Positions 9,357-20,499 of a DNA stretch of 64,000 nucleotides are shown here, piece after piece (position 1 is the stretch's first letter; the number at the start of each line of letters is the position of its first letter). Source of the DNA: Dactylonectria macrodidyma (Eukaryota; Ascomycota; Sordariomycetes; Hypocreales; Nectriaceae). Below the pieces are notes generated by a model. That model was not told where the DNA came from and ran no database searches. It worked only from the letters and a program-made list of their open reading frames with translations. The stretch lies in NCBI GenBank assembly GCA_020744425.1, contig JAGMUV010000003.1:1426001-1490000 (forward strand), written 5' to 3'. A program made the translations under genes and the position numbers.

Positions 9357-10106
9357 TCATTCAGGTTGTCTCAACCAACCCTTTGCGATGGATCTGTTCG
9401 TGACCAACTCCTTGGTGCCTCTCTCGTTGCCGCACAAAAATCTCCCCTCGGCCGCCTGCAAGTAGTAGTTGAACAGACCTAAAAAGATGAGTTAGTCATC
9501 AGCTGGTTTTTTACTTGGATAGAAATTAATTTGGCAGAAAGAAAAGGAAGAAGGAAAAACACTCACTCATTCCGCCTAGCTGGGCAGATATGGGTTGGAG
9601 GTCGCAGTTGGCGTCGAGGCAAGCGCACGCAAACATCAACTGATCGTCCGAATCCGCGTGGAAGAGCTTGCAGTCATAGCACGTATCATCAAACGTCTGA
9701 TCAGACCTGTGCCAGCGTAATGTGTTAGTCACAAATTAATACGTAAGACGCTTTAAATGAGCACAAGTGAGAAAAGAGAAAAGAAAACCTACCAAGCATA
9801 GTAGGCAAACTTGCCACCAACGATGGTCAAGCATCGGTTGAGGTTCAGCTCGGTCAGCCAGTCCCGCTGCCACCTGTCTTTACAGACTCCCTGTAGCCTC
9901 GTCTGGCCATCCACGCCCTGCCCGACGATCCTGACGTTTTTGCATTGCTCGTCGAAGGCCGCCTCGTGCGGCTGGTACTCTCTGGGCGTCCCGGTGACTT
10001 TGCCCTTGAGGGCTGCTGGATACAGCTCGGAAAACGGAATGGCGCCTAAGGCCGTGACTGATGCGGCGGTCGTCGCGAACCCGACGATGATGTTAAAGAG
10101 TTGCAT
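9357..10106 (-). CDS. Small secreted cysteine-rich protein, unknown function
   Basis: Three exons on the minus strand, 10106-9793, 9706-9567 and 9478-9357, with introns of 86 and 88 nt, give 191 aa. The start MQLFNIIVGFATTAASVTALG is a clear signal peptide; an upstream in-frame ATG at 10253 would bury it, so 10106 is preferred. The mature protein has about nine cysteines, including DTCYDC and the cluster FACACLDANCDL, and ends NRSIAKGWLRQPE. No enzyme motif, membrane segment or GPI signal was seen. Length, signal peptide and cysteine content fit the broad class of fungal small secreted proteins, among which are candidate effectors, but no family was recognised. The odd number of cysteines leaves one unpaired if all others form disulphides. 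Confidence 0.75.
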
Positions 10107-11325
10107 ACTTAATTGTCTCCTCAAGGAATAGGTGGTGGCGTTTTGATGTATCGGTAAGATTCTGAGCATTGGGGAAAACGAAGAATGGGGAATTAAGGCG
10201 TCAACAAAGCCTCTTATAATTAAATTGAATTGATGAATGAGTTTTCTAGTCAAGAAAGCAATTTGCGTGATACCCAGGCTCGTTAGGGTCGTCTCCGGCC
10301 TACTGAAGCTCGGCCTCCTAGTTGGGAACTGAAGAGATGTACGATGTAAACCTTTGGCACATCTCTCAAGCTCGCCATAGGTCGCGTACAGTGGTGGGTT
10401 GTAAACGTTCCTTCTATCTTCTTTCTTCTGTTTGCTGTCCTAGTTTTCTTTGTCTTCTGTGATCCTTTCTTTCGTCGTCTTTTCTTTCGTCCATTATTCT
10501 ATTCTCATTCTGTATGGTGTTTCCGCAATTAGATTTGAACTTGGGAGTGATCAAAGCTCGTTAAAAACTTGCTATGAACGACATACTTAAACTGAAGCTC
10601 GATGCAGCCCAGAATCCCCACATGTACGACGCTACAACCAAAGTTCAATCTCAGAGTACACGAGGCAGTCAAGAGGGGAAGAAAGACATCACAGGGAACC
10701 GAAAGTGTGGGCAGCAATATCATCGAGCATCTCATCCTCATTTCCTATCTTATCATCACAGTCCTAACCTTAGCCTCTTGGGGCCATCCTGCCCCTCAAA
10801 GCTCCTCCTGTGCTCGTCTCCTCATCCAACGACATAGAACCAGCCGGAGGAACTAAATGCAAAACAACTCAGAATGAAAAATAACACATTAGCGACTAGC
10901 GCAACTCCCCTCAGTAGGAGATGTTGCTTTGCAGCAACCTTGTGCTCCCTCGAGGCCAGTCGGCGCTCGAGGTTATTCCCTTGGGTAGCCCCTAGGGGAG
11001 AATGTAACCAGCCATAATGTATGGCGGGGGAATATGCCGCCCGGGATATGTTGAACTGTATATAAACATGAAAGAAGAGAAGAAAGGAGGCCGAAAACCT
11101 GGCCATAGAGACGAAAATTGGTTGAGTGAGTGACAAGAAAAGTTGAAAGTGTTTATGTGTTGGAAATCATCCCCAAATATCGTTCAGGATCATGAACAGC
11201 CCGTGAGGCCCCAGTCCTGCCATGGGTATCGCAGAACGCCGGCCCTTTTATCCCCATTTCCTTGTTGACTCCCTGTGGCAAATTGCCAGATGCTAAATCA
11301 GACAGACTAAGCGTCTTTTGATTGC
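10107..11325. other. Intergenic, no gene seen
   Basis: Upstream region of the secreted-protein gene followed by the 3' side of the SH3 gene. A pyrimidine-rich tract (CTTTC/TTTCTT repeats, about 10408-10515) is read as purine-rich from the gene on the minus strand. ORFs of 70-105 codons on both strands have no recognisable features. Confidence 0.4.
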
Positions 11326-13502
11326 TCAGTAAGCTTGACCAGGCACTGGCTTCCTGCCAACGGGACCAGTAGGAGGACCTCGACGAGGCTCCTGGGCTGG
11401 GTTCATGGGGCTAGGTCCAGGAGGACTGCCTCGGCGGGGAGCAGGAGACTGAGAGCGAGGGCCGGGGCTCATAGAACGGGCTGCAGGAGGTCCCTGACGA
11501 GGGCCTGGTGATTGAGGGCCATGAGCCGGGCTCATAGGACGTCCCACAGGGTTCATGGGAGGACCCAAAGGAGACTGGTTTCCACCGCCGTTGGGTGTCA
11601 TCGGGCGACCGGCAGGCGAGGCAGGTCGGCCTTGAGCCTGCATGCCTTGAGGTGTCATCGGACGCTGACCTGGAGGGCCCATGGGTCCTCGAGGTCCAGG
11701 GCGAGGTCCCCCCTGAGCGGGACGAGGCTTGACTGGACGAGTGGAGAGGCAAGTGCGGGGAACGACACCCTGTCGAGATCGATCAAGGCGGATACAGAGG
11801 GCCTAAGTCATAGTTAGCATGTGTGTCTACAGAAGTTAGTACCGAGGTACTTACCCATCCATCATCGTACTCGTGAAGCAGTCGAACAAGGTCGCCAGCC
11901 TTCATCTCCAGCTCGTCGTCCATGGTAGGGTTGAAGTCAAGCTGTACGCGGTGGACAGAAGAGTTGACAGGGCCTCCGGCGGCAGCAATGGCAGCTGCAC
12001 TGTGAGAAGGAGCTTCGGGGGCACCAGGAGCTGCAGAGTTAATGCTGAACTCCGTGCCAGCTGGGCTGGGAGGGACGGCGGAGAGAGGGAGGTTGGGAAG
12101 GGTCAGATCGAGCTTCTTGGGACCATTGTTCCGCATCGACGTCTTACGAGCGAGCGTAGCAGATCCAGCTGTGGTAGCAGCAGCCACGGCCACGGCGACT
12201 TGAGGGCCGTGTGCAGTGAGGGGATCGTTGGTGGTGTTAATGGTACCAATAGAAGAAACAGGAGACACAGCACGGGTCGCATCGTGATTGGGAGAGGTGC
12301 TTCGGGCACTGATGCTTTCTTCCATGATGGGAGTAGCAACACGCTCAGCCTGGACACCGAATGGGTTCGAGGGATCGCTGCTCTGAGCTGTAGTTGGGCG
12401 ATCCCAAGCACTGCCTCCAGGGACACGACTGGCCACAGCACCACCAGCGGCGGGGGCGGCAAGGGCCATAGCAGCACCCTTGCTGGTGCGCTTCTCGAGG
12501 TTCCAGTTAGGGAGGAACTGGGTGACAGGTCGGAGGCTGATGCGAGGGGCCTTGGGATCCGTGCGAGGAGTGTTGCTCACAGCTGCTGCGACACCCAGGT
12601 GGGCATCAGAAGGGCCGACGGGATTGACGGGGCTGGCGACACGGGCGGGACCAATAGGACCGTTGAGCTTCTCGTCATCCTCCTCAAGTCTTTGGCGGTC
12701 GGCCTGCTTGCGACGTCGGGAGAAGACGAAAAAGACGAGCATGCCGACGATGAAGATGCCACCCAGGACACCAAAGGCGATACCAGCCTTGGTGCCAGGT
12801 CCAGAATCCCCACTTGAAGAAGAGGCCGCAGCAGATGCACTGGAGCTGGACAACGCGGATGTGGCGGTGTTGATGTTTGACGTCTCGAGGGTGGTGGACA
12901 TCGAGGCCTGGCCACTTGCCTTGAATAGAACGGACTCGGTGTTGGTGGCAGTAGGGACGGAAATGGCAGACGGAACGGAAGTGGTAGCTTCGTCGGTAGC
13001 AGTTGTCTTGGAACGAGTCTTGGTTGATTTGGTGGTTTCGCTTTCCACCTCGGTTTCCTTCGTCTTGGTCTTCGATTTCGTCTTGGCTTTGGTGGTTGTC
13101 TCCTCCTCGTCTTCTACTGATGTCGTCTTTCCCTTTGACTTTGCAGTACTCGTCACCTTAGCCTTCGTAGTCGTTGTTGATTTCTCATCCTCATCCTCAT
13201 CGGCTGTTTTGGTGGCCTTGCTAGACTTGCCGACAGTAGAGTAGCCACCGACCTTTCCTTTGAAAGTGGGATCCGCGGTCACGTAGACGGTCTTGACGAC
13301 AGCTGTTCACCAATTAGTCTTCTGACAAGGTGCAACCACGAGCTACCTCTAATGGCAGACTCCAAGGTTCCTACGATGGATCGTGGATAGAGAGATACTC
13401 ACCATCGCGCTCGTCAAATCCATTCCCGATGTCACTCGCAAGCTTGCCGGCCTCTTGATTGAAGTCGGACCTGCGGTGCAGGCGCGCGTGCGAAAGAGGC
13501 AT
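11326..13502 (-). CDS. Single-pass membrane protein with SH3 domain and proline-rich tail
   Basis: Three exons, 13502-13403, 13302-11855 and 11802-11326, with introns of 100 and 52 nt, give 674 aa. Start MPLSHARLHRRSDFNQEAG, then a Ser/Thr/Lys-rich stalk with repeated KTKTK/TTKAK motifs (about 60-200), one membrane segment AGIAFGVLGGIFIVGMLVFF (about 206-228) followed by SRRRK, a long cytoplasmic linker, and an SH3 domain (about 484-540: VQLDFNPTMDDELEMKAGD, DDGW, then the C-terminal strands with VVPRTCL). The second intron falls inside the SH3 domain, exactly after DDGW. The tail (about 550-674) is Pro/Gly/Arg-rich with repeated RPMTP and PMSP/SMSP units, possible SH3 ligands. Layout resembles yeast Fus1 (membrane segment plus SH3), which suggests a scaffold at the cell surface; this is inference from architecture. 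Confidence 0.88.
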
Positions 13503-16500
13503 ACTGTCGGTTGTCGAGAGCAGCGTCGCAAAGCAGGGCGATTGGTGATGGCCCGTGGGCGCAAGATGAAAGAGTGGGATGTCTTTTAGAAGGCGGGATG
13601 TACGGCCTTGTTATCGGCGCCAGTTTCAGAGGCCGGCTGGTCTCGTCAACTGGAATGCAGGGCGGAGATATATAGATACGGAAACTATCACAGCCGGAAG
13701 CGGTTCGATCGGGTGGTGGCGACAATGTCTCAGATGGATGCGGAAGGTTAAAAATGAAGGTATGGCGATGTAGCGGTACCACGGCACAACGAGGTTGGAC
13801 CAGGTGCTATGCGCGCAAAAGTGAGAGAATGTGAGGCGATGGTGATAGTAACGGTGAGAACAGTACGATCGATCAGGCCGGGATCATTGAGAGTGAATAG
13901 CACACGGCCAGGTGGGGTTGCAAAAAGCGCACTGGGCAAAAAAAAGAGGTTGCGGTGGAAACGAATGGACGAGCTGTAACAGCACGGGCAACGACGAGCG
14001 AAGCAGCCGTGGAGTCGCAGTTCTGAAGGAGTTGGTGGCGAGGGAGAGGGAGAGGGAGAGGGAGAGGGAGAGGGAGAGGGAGAGTGTATGTAAAAGGTGG
14101 GTGAGGGAGAAGGTGAGGGTGGTGGTGAGAGGGAGAAAGAAGCGAACCCGAAAAGGCGGCCAGGGCAGGTGGGCGGAACTGGGCGCGGGAGAGAGACGGA
14201 GAGACGGGTAACACCTCCAGCAACAGATGTAGGTGCTACTACCCAGTCGGCAGATAGGTAAGGTACCTAGGTAGGTAGGGATTATGCACAGGCACTCACT
14301 CGGACAGTCTGTATGAACAGGCTGTGGGAAGCCCCAGGCGCCCTAGATTGAGGCCATAGGCAAAACGGCGCAGGATGACTTGTTGCCCTTGGGTTGGACT
14401 GGCTTGGAAAGCACGAGCATCGATAGGGCGGCCCGGCGCCATCCAGGAACCAGCCATGGACCAGGGCATCATCCAGTCCGAAGGCAACCTACCCTAGCTA
14501 GCTTGCGAAGGGGAACACATGGGAGTTGTGCACGCAGAAACTAGAGACAGGCTGTAGACTCTGACCAGGGTCTAGTTGTGCATACGACGTATAGACGTCT
14601 TATTACCTACCCTATGAGGGATAGGAGCAAGGAGGAGGTACCTATGATGTGATGGAACGGCGAGCAACGTGAAAAGGATTGTGCAACGGTCAACCAACCG
14701 AGTACAGGGGGCGTCATCTTGCACAACGGCACAGCCGCCCATCATCACATCCGAATGAACACTAAAACCAAGCTCGACCGAGGCACCAATCCCAGACCGA
14801 CAATCCAGAGCTTCTTGAATGCCAAGTGGGGGCGGGAAAGATATGAAATGAGCAAATGGCCCATCCCGCTTGTGTCCAGATGACGATCGGCAGAGACATA
14901 AAATGCGAATGGCCCACCAACAGGGCAAAGGGTTGGGGCAGAAGCGCGTCAGGACAAAAAGGCGAGCCGTGAAGCAGCCAGCACCCAAGCATCTCAAGGC
15001 TTGCAGGGGTAACTTCGGGTGCAGAAGGGGTGGGGCAGCGCGTTTACAGGGTTGTCCCGGGCCATCAGCGCCATCAGCGCCAGCCGCCAGGGACCAAACC
15101 CCTGTGATTGGGTTGTTTCACTCCTGTGAAATTGGCTTAGCCAGGAACTGTCGAAGCTGCTGGCCAATCCCCAGCCACTTGGGCGACAGGCCCCGGACTG
15201 CCCTAGGCGACCCTGGACTGCGTGTCGGTACCTTGCAGCGCGAATTGCCCTATGTTTGCGCTGTGTTCAGGGCACGGGACCGGTTTGCCCTGGAATTCGA
15301 AGCTCTCTCGGCTCTGTCCCTCTATCCGTCAATCTTTTGCAAGTCGTCGGCGTCTTGTCGGTGGTCTGTTCTACATCATCGCGTGCGTATGCCCCCTGGA
15401 GTTCCGTCAAGAGCGCGTCTATCCCCGGCACGCCCCTAAAGCTGCGCCGCTTGTCTCCTGCAACCCCAATGTTTGTGCTGCTTCTGACGAAGTGCCTCGC
15501 GCCATGACGGGTCTTTCCCGTAGCGTCCAAGCATGGGCAGACGGGCCTGGCACGGTTTCCCCGTTGAAATTATCCGCCATCCTTCAGCTTCCTGGGCACG
15601 CTTCTCCTTGACGAGTTCCCTTCCTCCATCCCACCATTGATCCCACTATCCATCCCTCTACTTCAGCCCGGTGTCCAGGCAGTCAAACCAACCCGCCAGC
15701 CAGCCTTGCCGTCTACTACGTACTGCGTATAGCCTGGCGGGCTCTCGTTAACCGGGCATCGTGAACACCCGCTAGCTGGGGCCCTCTCAGCCCGGCAGGT
15801 CCAGACGGGAGAGTCGAGCCCTCGCACCATCCCACGGCCATCCCCGCAAACATCACCGGAGCCAGCTACCATCAATAGTCCTCCAACGCCTCGCCCAGAT
15901 CTGGTAAAGGGACTGAGCATTAGGTTTCTTCTAACAAATAATACGAGAACCGACAGAGTGGGAGCTCAGTCGATTTCGGTATACGCTCTCCCCGCAGGGC
16001 CCATCTGCCAACTCGTTCTCCCTGTCCAAAGCATCCATCGGAAATGGGCCCATCAGTGAGTGTCGCATGCTTGACGTCGTATGCCGTCCGTGAAATACCA
16101 CTCTGGTTCTAGGAGGGCCGCAAAAAAAGCACAGTACGCATGCACTGTCGAACGATATGACGGTGAGCCTGGGTGGCCCAGCGTATCCTGAGACGCATAC
16201 GGTTGGCGTTTTGTTTCCTTCTCAACCTCAACCGATCGCAGCCTCTGCATCTACATGCCCCCCGTTTCCATCACCAGCATCGCATGCATGGGCTCCGCCA
16301 CAGCGCAATTCGGGCGCACGCTGTTATTAATTATGATCGAGGTTTGCTGCTACTGGCTCCTAACGTGCAAATGGGCTCATCCCGCTCTTCAGCCGCACTC
16401 TAGAGCTCAGCCTGTCCAAGCCCAGTGCCTTGGCTTCACGCCGAACCCGTCACATCGCGCTCCTTCTTCCACCCCAGGAAACCCACTGAGCAGTTTATCA

Positions 16501-18784
16501 CGTCCCTCTGAAGCTCTGGAGCCCAGACTGACGCCACCCACTCTCCCATAGCTCCCGAGCTAGCTAGGTCCATGAAACACGTTGAACCCACGTCGATCTT
16601 CCCCTCTCAATAGCGTCATCCACCCGGCTTCTGTTCGCGAAATGAGGACAATTCCGCCTGTGCTGTTCGCATTGGTTTGATACCCCACGCTGGCATCCCG
16701 TGGGCTGAACCTGTCCTGGGGGGCTCACTACGTAGCACGTATGTACGTACTGATATGCAAATACTGATATTGACATCAGGTCTTCGTAGAACTACCAAAA
16801 TACCCTGGCGGACTAGGCTTCATCAACAGTTCTACACCCAGGCCTTGAAGCCGCTTGATTATTCAATGCAACAAGCTTCCCTAGCACGAGCGCTAATTAA
16901 GTGAAGGCGTGGAGCTCGGTGATTTTTGTGCTGGCAGCTCGGCTCGTGACTACTCAGCACAATTAATCTAGTTATTTAATGATGCTCATGCAAATCCGGG
17001 GCATCAGCGCTCGTTTATCGATGATCCCAACCAGACTCGACTCGCGTACACGACCCGTTGACACGGTCCAACCGCATGCACATGTCTGTGATATGTACTG
17101 TCAATTCCGCAGCGTTACTCTCGGTAGGCGCCTTGGCCTTCCTGTTTCAACTTAATGAATGTTGGACAAACAATTCGGCTGCACTTCTTTCAGCACTGAC
17201 CCTACCCTGACATCGGCAAGGTACTCGACCAATGTGTTGCTGCCAACGCCGTTGTTTCGGCCCCATTTGATTGACCACGCTGGCCTCGGCACACGTTACG
17301 CAAGGGTATGTGATTGACAGTGCAGCCAAATATGTTGCAAGGAGGAGGCCTCAAATGGGGATGGAATGACAGCTCGCAATGAGCTTCCGCCTTGCACAAT
17401 CTCTCTCATCTCCGGTCAAACTCGGTGGGTTTCCGTTCAGCCCCGGCACAGGACCCTAACGTCTCCCTTTACCGGCTGTTCCGAAGCCACGAAGAAACTA
17501 TTAACAGCAGTTTTCCTGTCCCTTAATCGACAAATATCAAAGTTCAATGGCGCGTTCTAGGGAGGGTTAAGGTGTGGCCGGTGCGAAAGCTAAGAGCATT
17601 GGAGAGTAACGATGATAATCCACTCACATGACTCAGCTGCGTATGAGACAGTGAGTTTGCTCACTCACTTAGATGTGTCTAATGGCTGTCTTCGTGTCGC
17701 ATCCGTATTGCTATTTCTTCTGATTCTCGGTCATAGCACCGTCATATCATATCATCTCGCAGGCGGCGAAGGCAACATCACTTGAACTTATGCCTAAATT
17801 ACGTAGGTGAGTTGTCTCAAACCATCATAGTAACCCGAGCACAGTTGCAAGTAAATTAGCATGGACACTGCGTCACAACATACTACGTAGGTGATCAAAA
17901 GACCATGTGTGAGGAAACTCAATGCCATATACAGAAAGAGAAGTGTGGGCCTTCCATCTCAGAGACTGCTGTTCATATCTCCCTCGGAGTCTACGGAGGC
18001 ATCGTCATTGTGTTGTAGAACAGACGTCAATCTGAAGAGCTTAGACCTCCTCTACTTGATATCCGATTCTCAGCCACTGTTTACAGTGTGGCCTAGAAGC
18101 TCCTCCTTGATGCATAAAAAAACCAATACTCAACGTACGTTGGCTCTTCATTGAACGCAACTTCGGCGCCGATCAGTAACGACAATGGAGGCATGCGAGG
18201 TCTGGATTACCTTATCTCTTGGAATAACCACACGCTCAGTGACCAGACATGCACCATTCCTTCGACTCTAGTGTTAAGTAGTGGCTAGGAACATCCCGGT
18301 GCCGTGATACTCACCAAAAGGGATTTGACTTCCACATCCACCGGTGTAGTCCTTCTAACTGTGTTGTGATACCTTCAACTTCTAATCGGCTCGCTCTCCG
18401 TGTCGACTCTCCCTGGCACAAACATCCGCTCGTAGGGAAGGGGCTTCGAGAAGGGCACTCGATTGAAGATATTGCCCGGTAGTTAGTAAGTTGGCATGAG
18501 GTGTGGATCTGGATGTTCCATAAAACTGGAGATGGTGGTGAAACTTATTGATGGGACCGCAACGTTATCTCATGTAGATTTCATTTTAGGTGACAATGTT
18601 TTTTCAACTGAGATGTATATGCTTCATCGGCCCGTAGGCACTATCCTTCGTTACCGCCAGTCAATCGTATCCAACATGGGCATCAAAAGCGTAACCAATA
18701 CAAGCCAGGCAAACGCTCGCTAATGCTGAGTCAGTGCTCCGGGTATATAATGCATCTTTCTCGGCAAACAATCCTCCTCGTGCC
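13503..18784. other. 5.3-kb gene-free region
   Basis: Upstream region of the SH3 gene, then sequence without a convincing gene to the AFG1 3' end. It includes a purine hexamer repeat (14039-14084), an AGGTACCTAGGTAGGTAGGG cluster (14261-14280) and CTACGTAG at about 16729-16736. Many overlapping ORFs of 60-190 codons on both strands have no start context, splice pattern or domain that I recognise. Base composition is ordinary, with no RIP-like AT bias. Confidence 0.5.
14039..14084 (+). repeat. GGGAGA hexanucleotide microsatellite
   Basis: Seven to eight copies of GGGAGA in a longer purine-only stretch, about 540 bp upstream of the SH3 gene start, in its promoter or leader. The polypurine tract can be polymorphic in length. 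Confidence 0.85.
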
Positions 18785-20499
18785 TCACATAGAATCCTCC
18801 ATCTGCCTACTCCTTGTCTTATTCCAGTTATCCTTCTCCTCTTTGCCACCCTTCTCCTCTAGTCCCATGCCCCTCTCTACCCATTCTGTGCTCTCCATAT
18901 GCCGCAATCGACTCAAAGCACGAGCGAATGCAAAGGCCTCTTCTGATCCGACAAAGAGGTCGGAATCTTTCAGCTTGTCGATACTGTGTTCCAGGTCATG
19001 AGATGCGACTTCGTTGACGCCTTGTGACATTAGACTCTCAGCAATCTCATCACGAGAGACAAAGAGCTCCGTGAGGGGCTTCTCTGTGGTAAGAATAAGC
19101 TTAGCGTTGCCCTCATACACAGCGTCGATGAACAAGATGAAGCGGCGTGCCAGATCGCGTTGTTGGTGTGTCATTCCAGGAATGTCGGTTACGATAAAAG
19201 CATCGTAAGCTCGAACCAGCTCGATATAATCTGCTGCTGCTTTTGGTTGCCTGATGAGTTCGTCAAATGTAAACCAGGCAGCTCGACCGCTAACTCTAGG
19301 GACATAGATCTCTCTACCCCAGACGGTCTGTACTTCAGAGCGTGGTTCGGGCTGCTCGGAGTCGCCGAGGAATCGAAACCACTTCTCGGCGTGATCGTTC
19401 GCCTGGCTATCGAGGCTGGTATGGTAGACACCGGATAGCGGGCGGGCGATCTTGCGGTAGTCGGTAGGAGAGTCGAGATTGATAACGCGAAGTTGAGTTT
19501 TGAGAAGCTCAATGGCAGGAATGAAGAATTCTCTCTGAACACCATTCTTGTACAGCTCATCAGGGTGTCGATTTGACGTGGTAACCACTACTACGCCATG
19601 TGACATGAGCGCCTCCAACAGCCTGCTTTTTGTTAGCTATATACTCAAGCATGATGCTTTGCTTAACGCACCTCCGTAAGATCATGGCAGTGCCCACATC
19701 CGTGCACTGAAACTCGTCGAAGCATAAGACATTTCCATCCCTCGCGATCTGGGCAGCGATAAATGGCACGGCATCAATGTCGTTGCCGTGCTCCATCTTG
19801 ATACGGTGTGATTGCATGTGGACTTCTTGCATGAAGTTGTTGAAATGAATGCGCTTCTTAGTCAGGACGGACTTGGGCAGCGTGTCGTAAAACAGATCCA
19901 TTAACATGGTCTTTCCGCTTCCCACATCTCCATACAAATAGAGGCCTTGGGGAAGTCCGGCGGGTATCTCGCCGATAGCCGAGGCACCTTTAGACTTCCC
20001 GAAGAGGGATGAGAAGACGGACTTTTTGACAGGCTTGAGGGAATCGAGACTGGGTGGTACAACGGGGGGCGTGGTGTAGTAACGCAGTTCCTCGTGGAGG
20101 TTCTGGATGTTTTGGATGATGCCTTGGCCAATGTTAGTGCTTCTCTTCAGTTTGCTTAATTGCGCAGTTGTAATTCTCACCTCTCTGATGCTCGTCGTTG
20201 CGCAGTTGCCCCACCTCGACACGCCTATCGTATTCTTGAATTGGTCCCCAATCCTGGCCGATGTTCTCGTCGGTTGCGACTGTAGCCATAGACTGAGTCC
20301 TGCTCAGACATACCTGCGGTATACTAGCACTCTGGAGCGCAACTGCGGGTCTATGGAGTCGGGGGCAGGATGGCACCGAGTTGGCCGTCCGAGGAGTTGT
20401 TGCGGTCGTCCGGAGGGATCGCGCACAACGACCATTGCTGACCAACGTCGACGCTCGCAGAGGGCGCAGACGGGCAGAGCACCTCACTCCCGCGCGCAT
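18785..20499 (-). CDS. afg1: AFG1-family mitochondrial AAA ATPase
   Basis: Three exons, 20499-20181, 20122-19672 and 19622-18785 (introns of 58 and 49 nt), give 535 aa. Start MRAGVRCSARLRPLRAST is rich in Arg and Ser, as for a mitochondrial presequence. GPIQEYDRRVEVGQLRNDEHQR then joins in frame to GIIQNIQNLHEELRYY. Walker A is GDVGSGKT (Lys177) and Walker B is VLCFDEFQCTD. Later family motifs are VVVVTTSNRHPDELYKNGVQ, a second-region FILFIDAVYEGNAKL and FAFARALSRLRHMES near the end. Yeast Afg1 and human LACE1/AFG1L act in the turnover of mitochondrially encoded respiratory-chain subunits. The C-terminal 25 residues are charged and variable. No genes lie within 5 kb on one side or 8.9 kb on the other. 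Confidence 0.94.

Noticed and set aside
11873..12817. 314-codon plus-strand ORF
   Set aside because: Antisense shadow of the well supported SH3 membrane-protein gene on the minus strand.
12480..13244. 254-codon plus-strand ORF rich in Val/Ser
   Set aside because: Antisense of the Thr/Lys/Glu-rich stalk of the SH3 gene; the low-complexity codons keep the opposite frame open.
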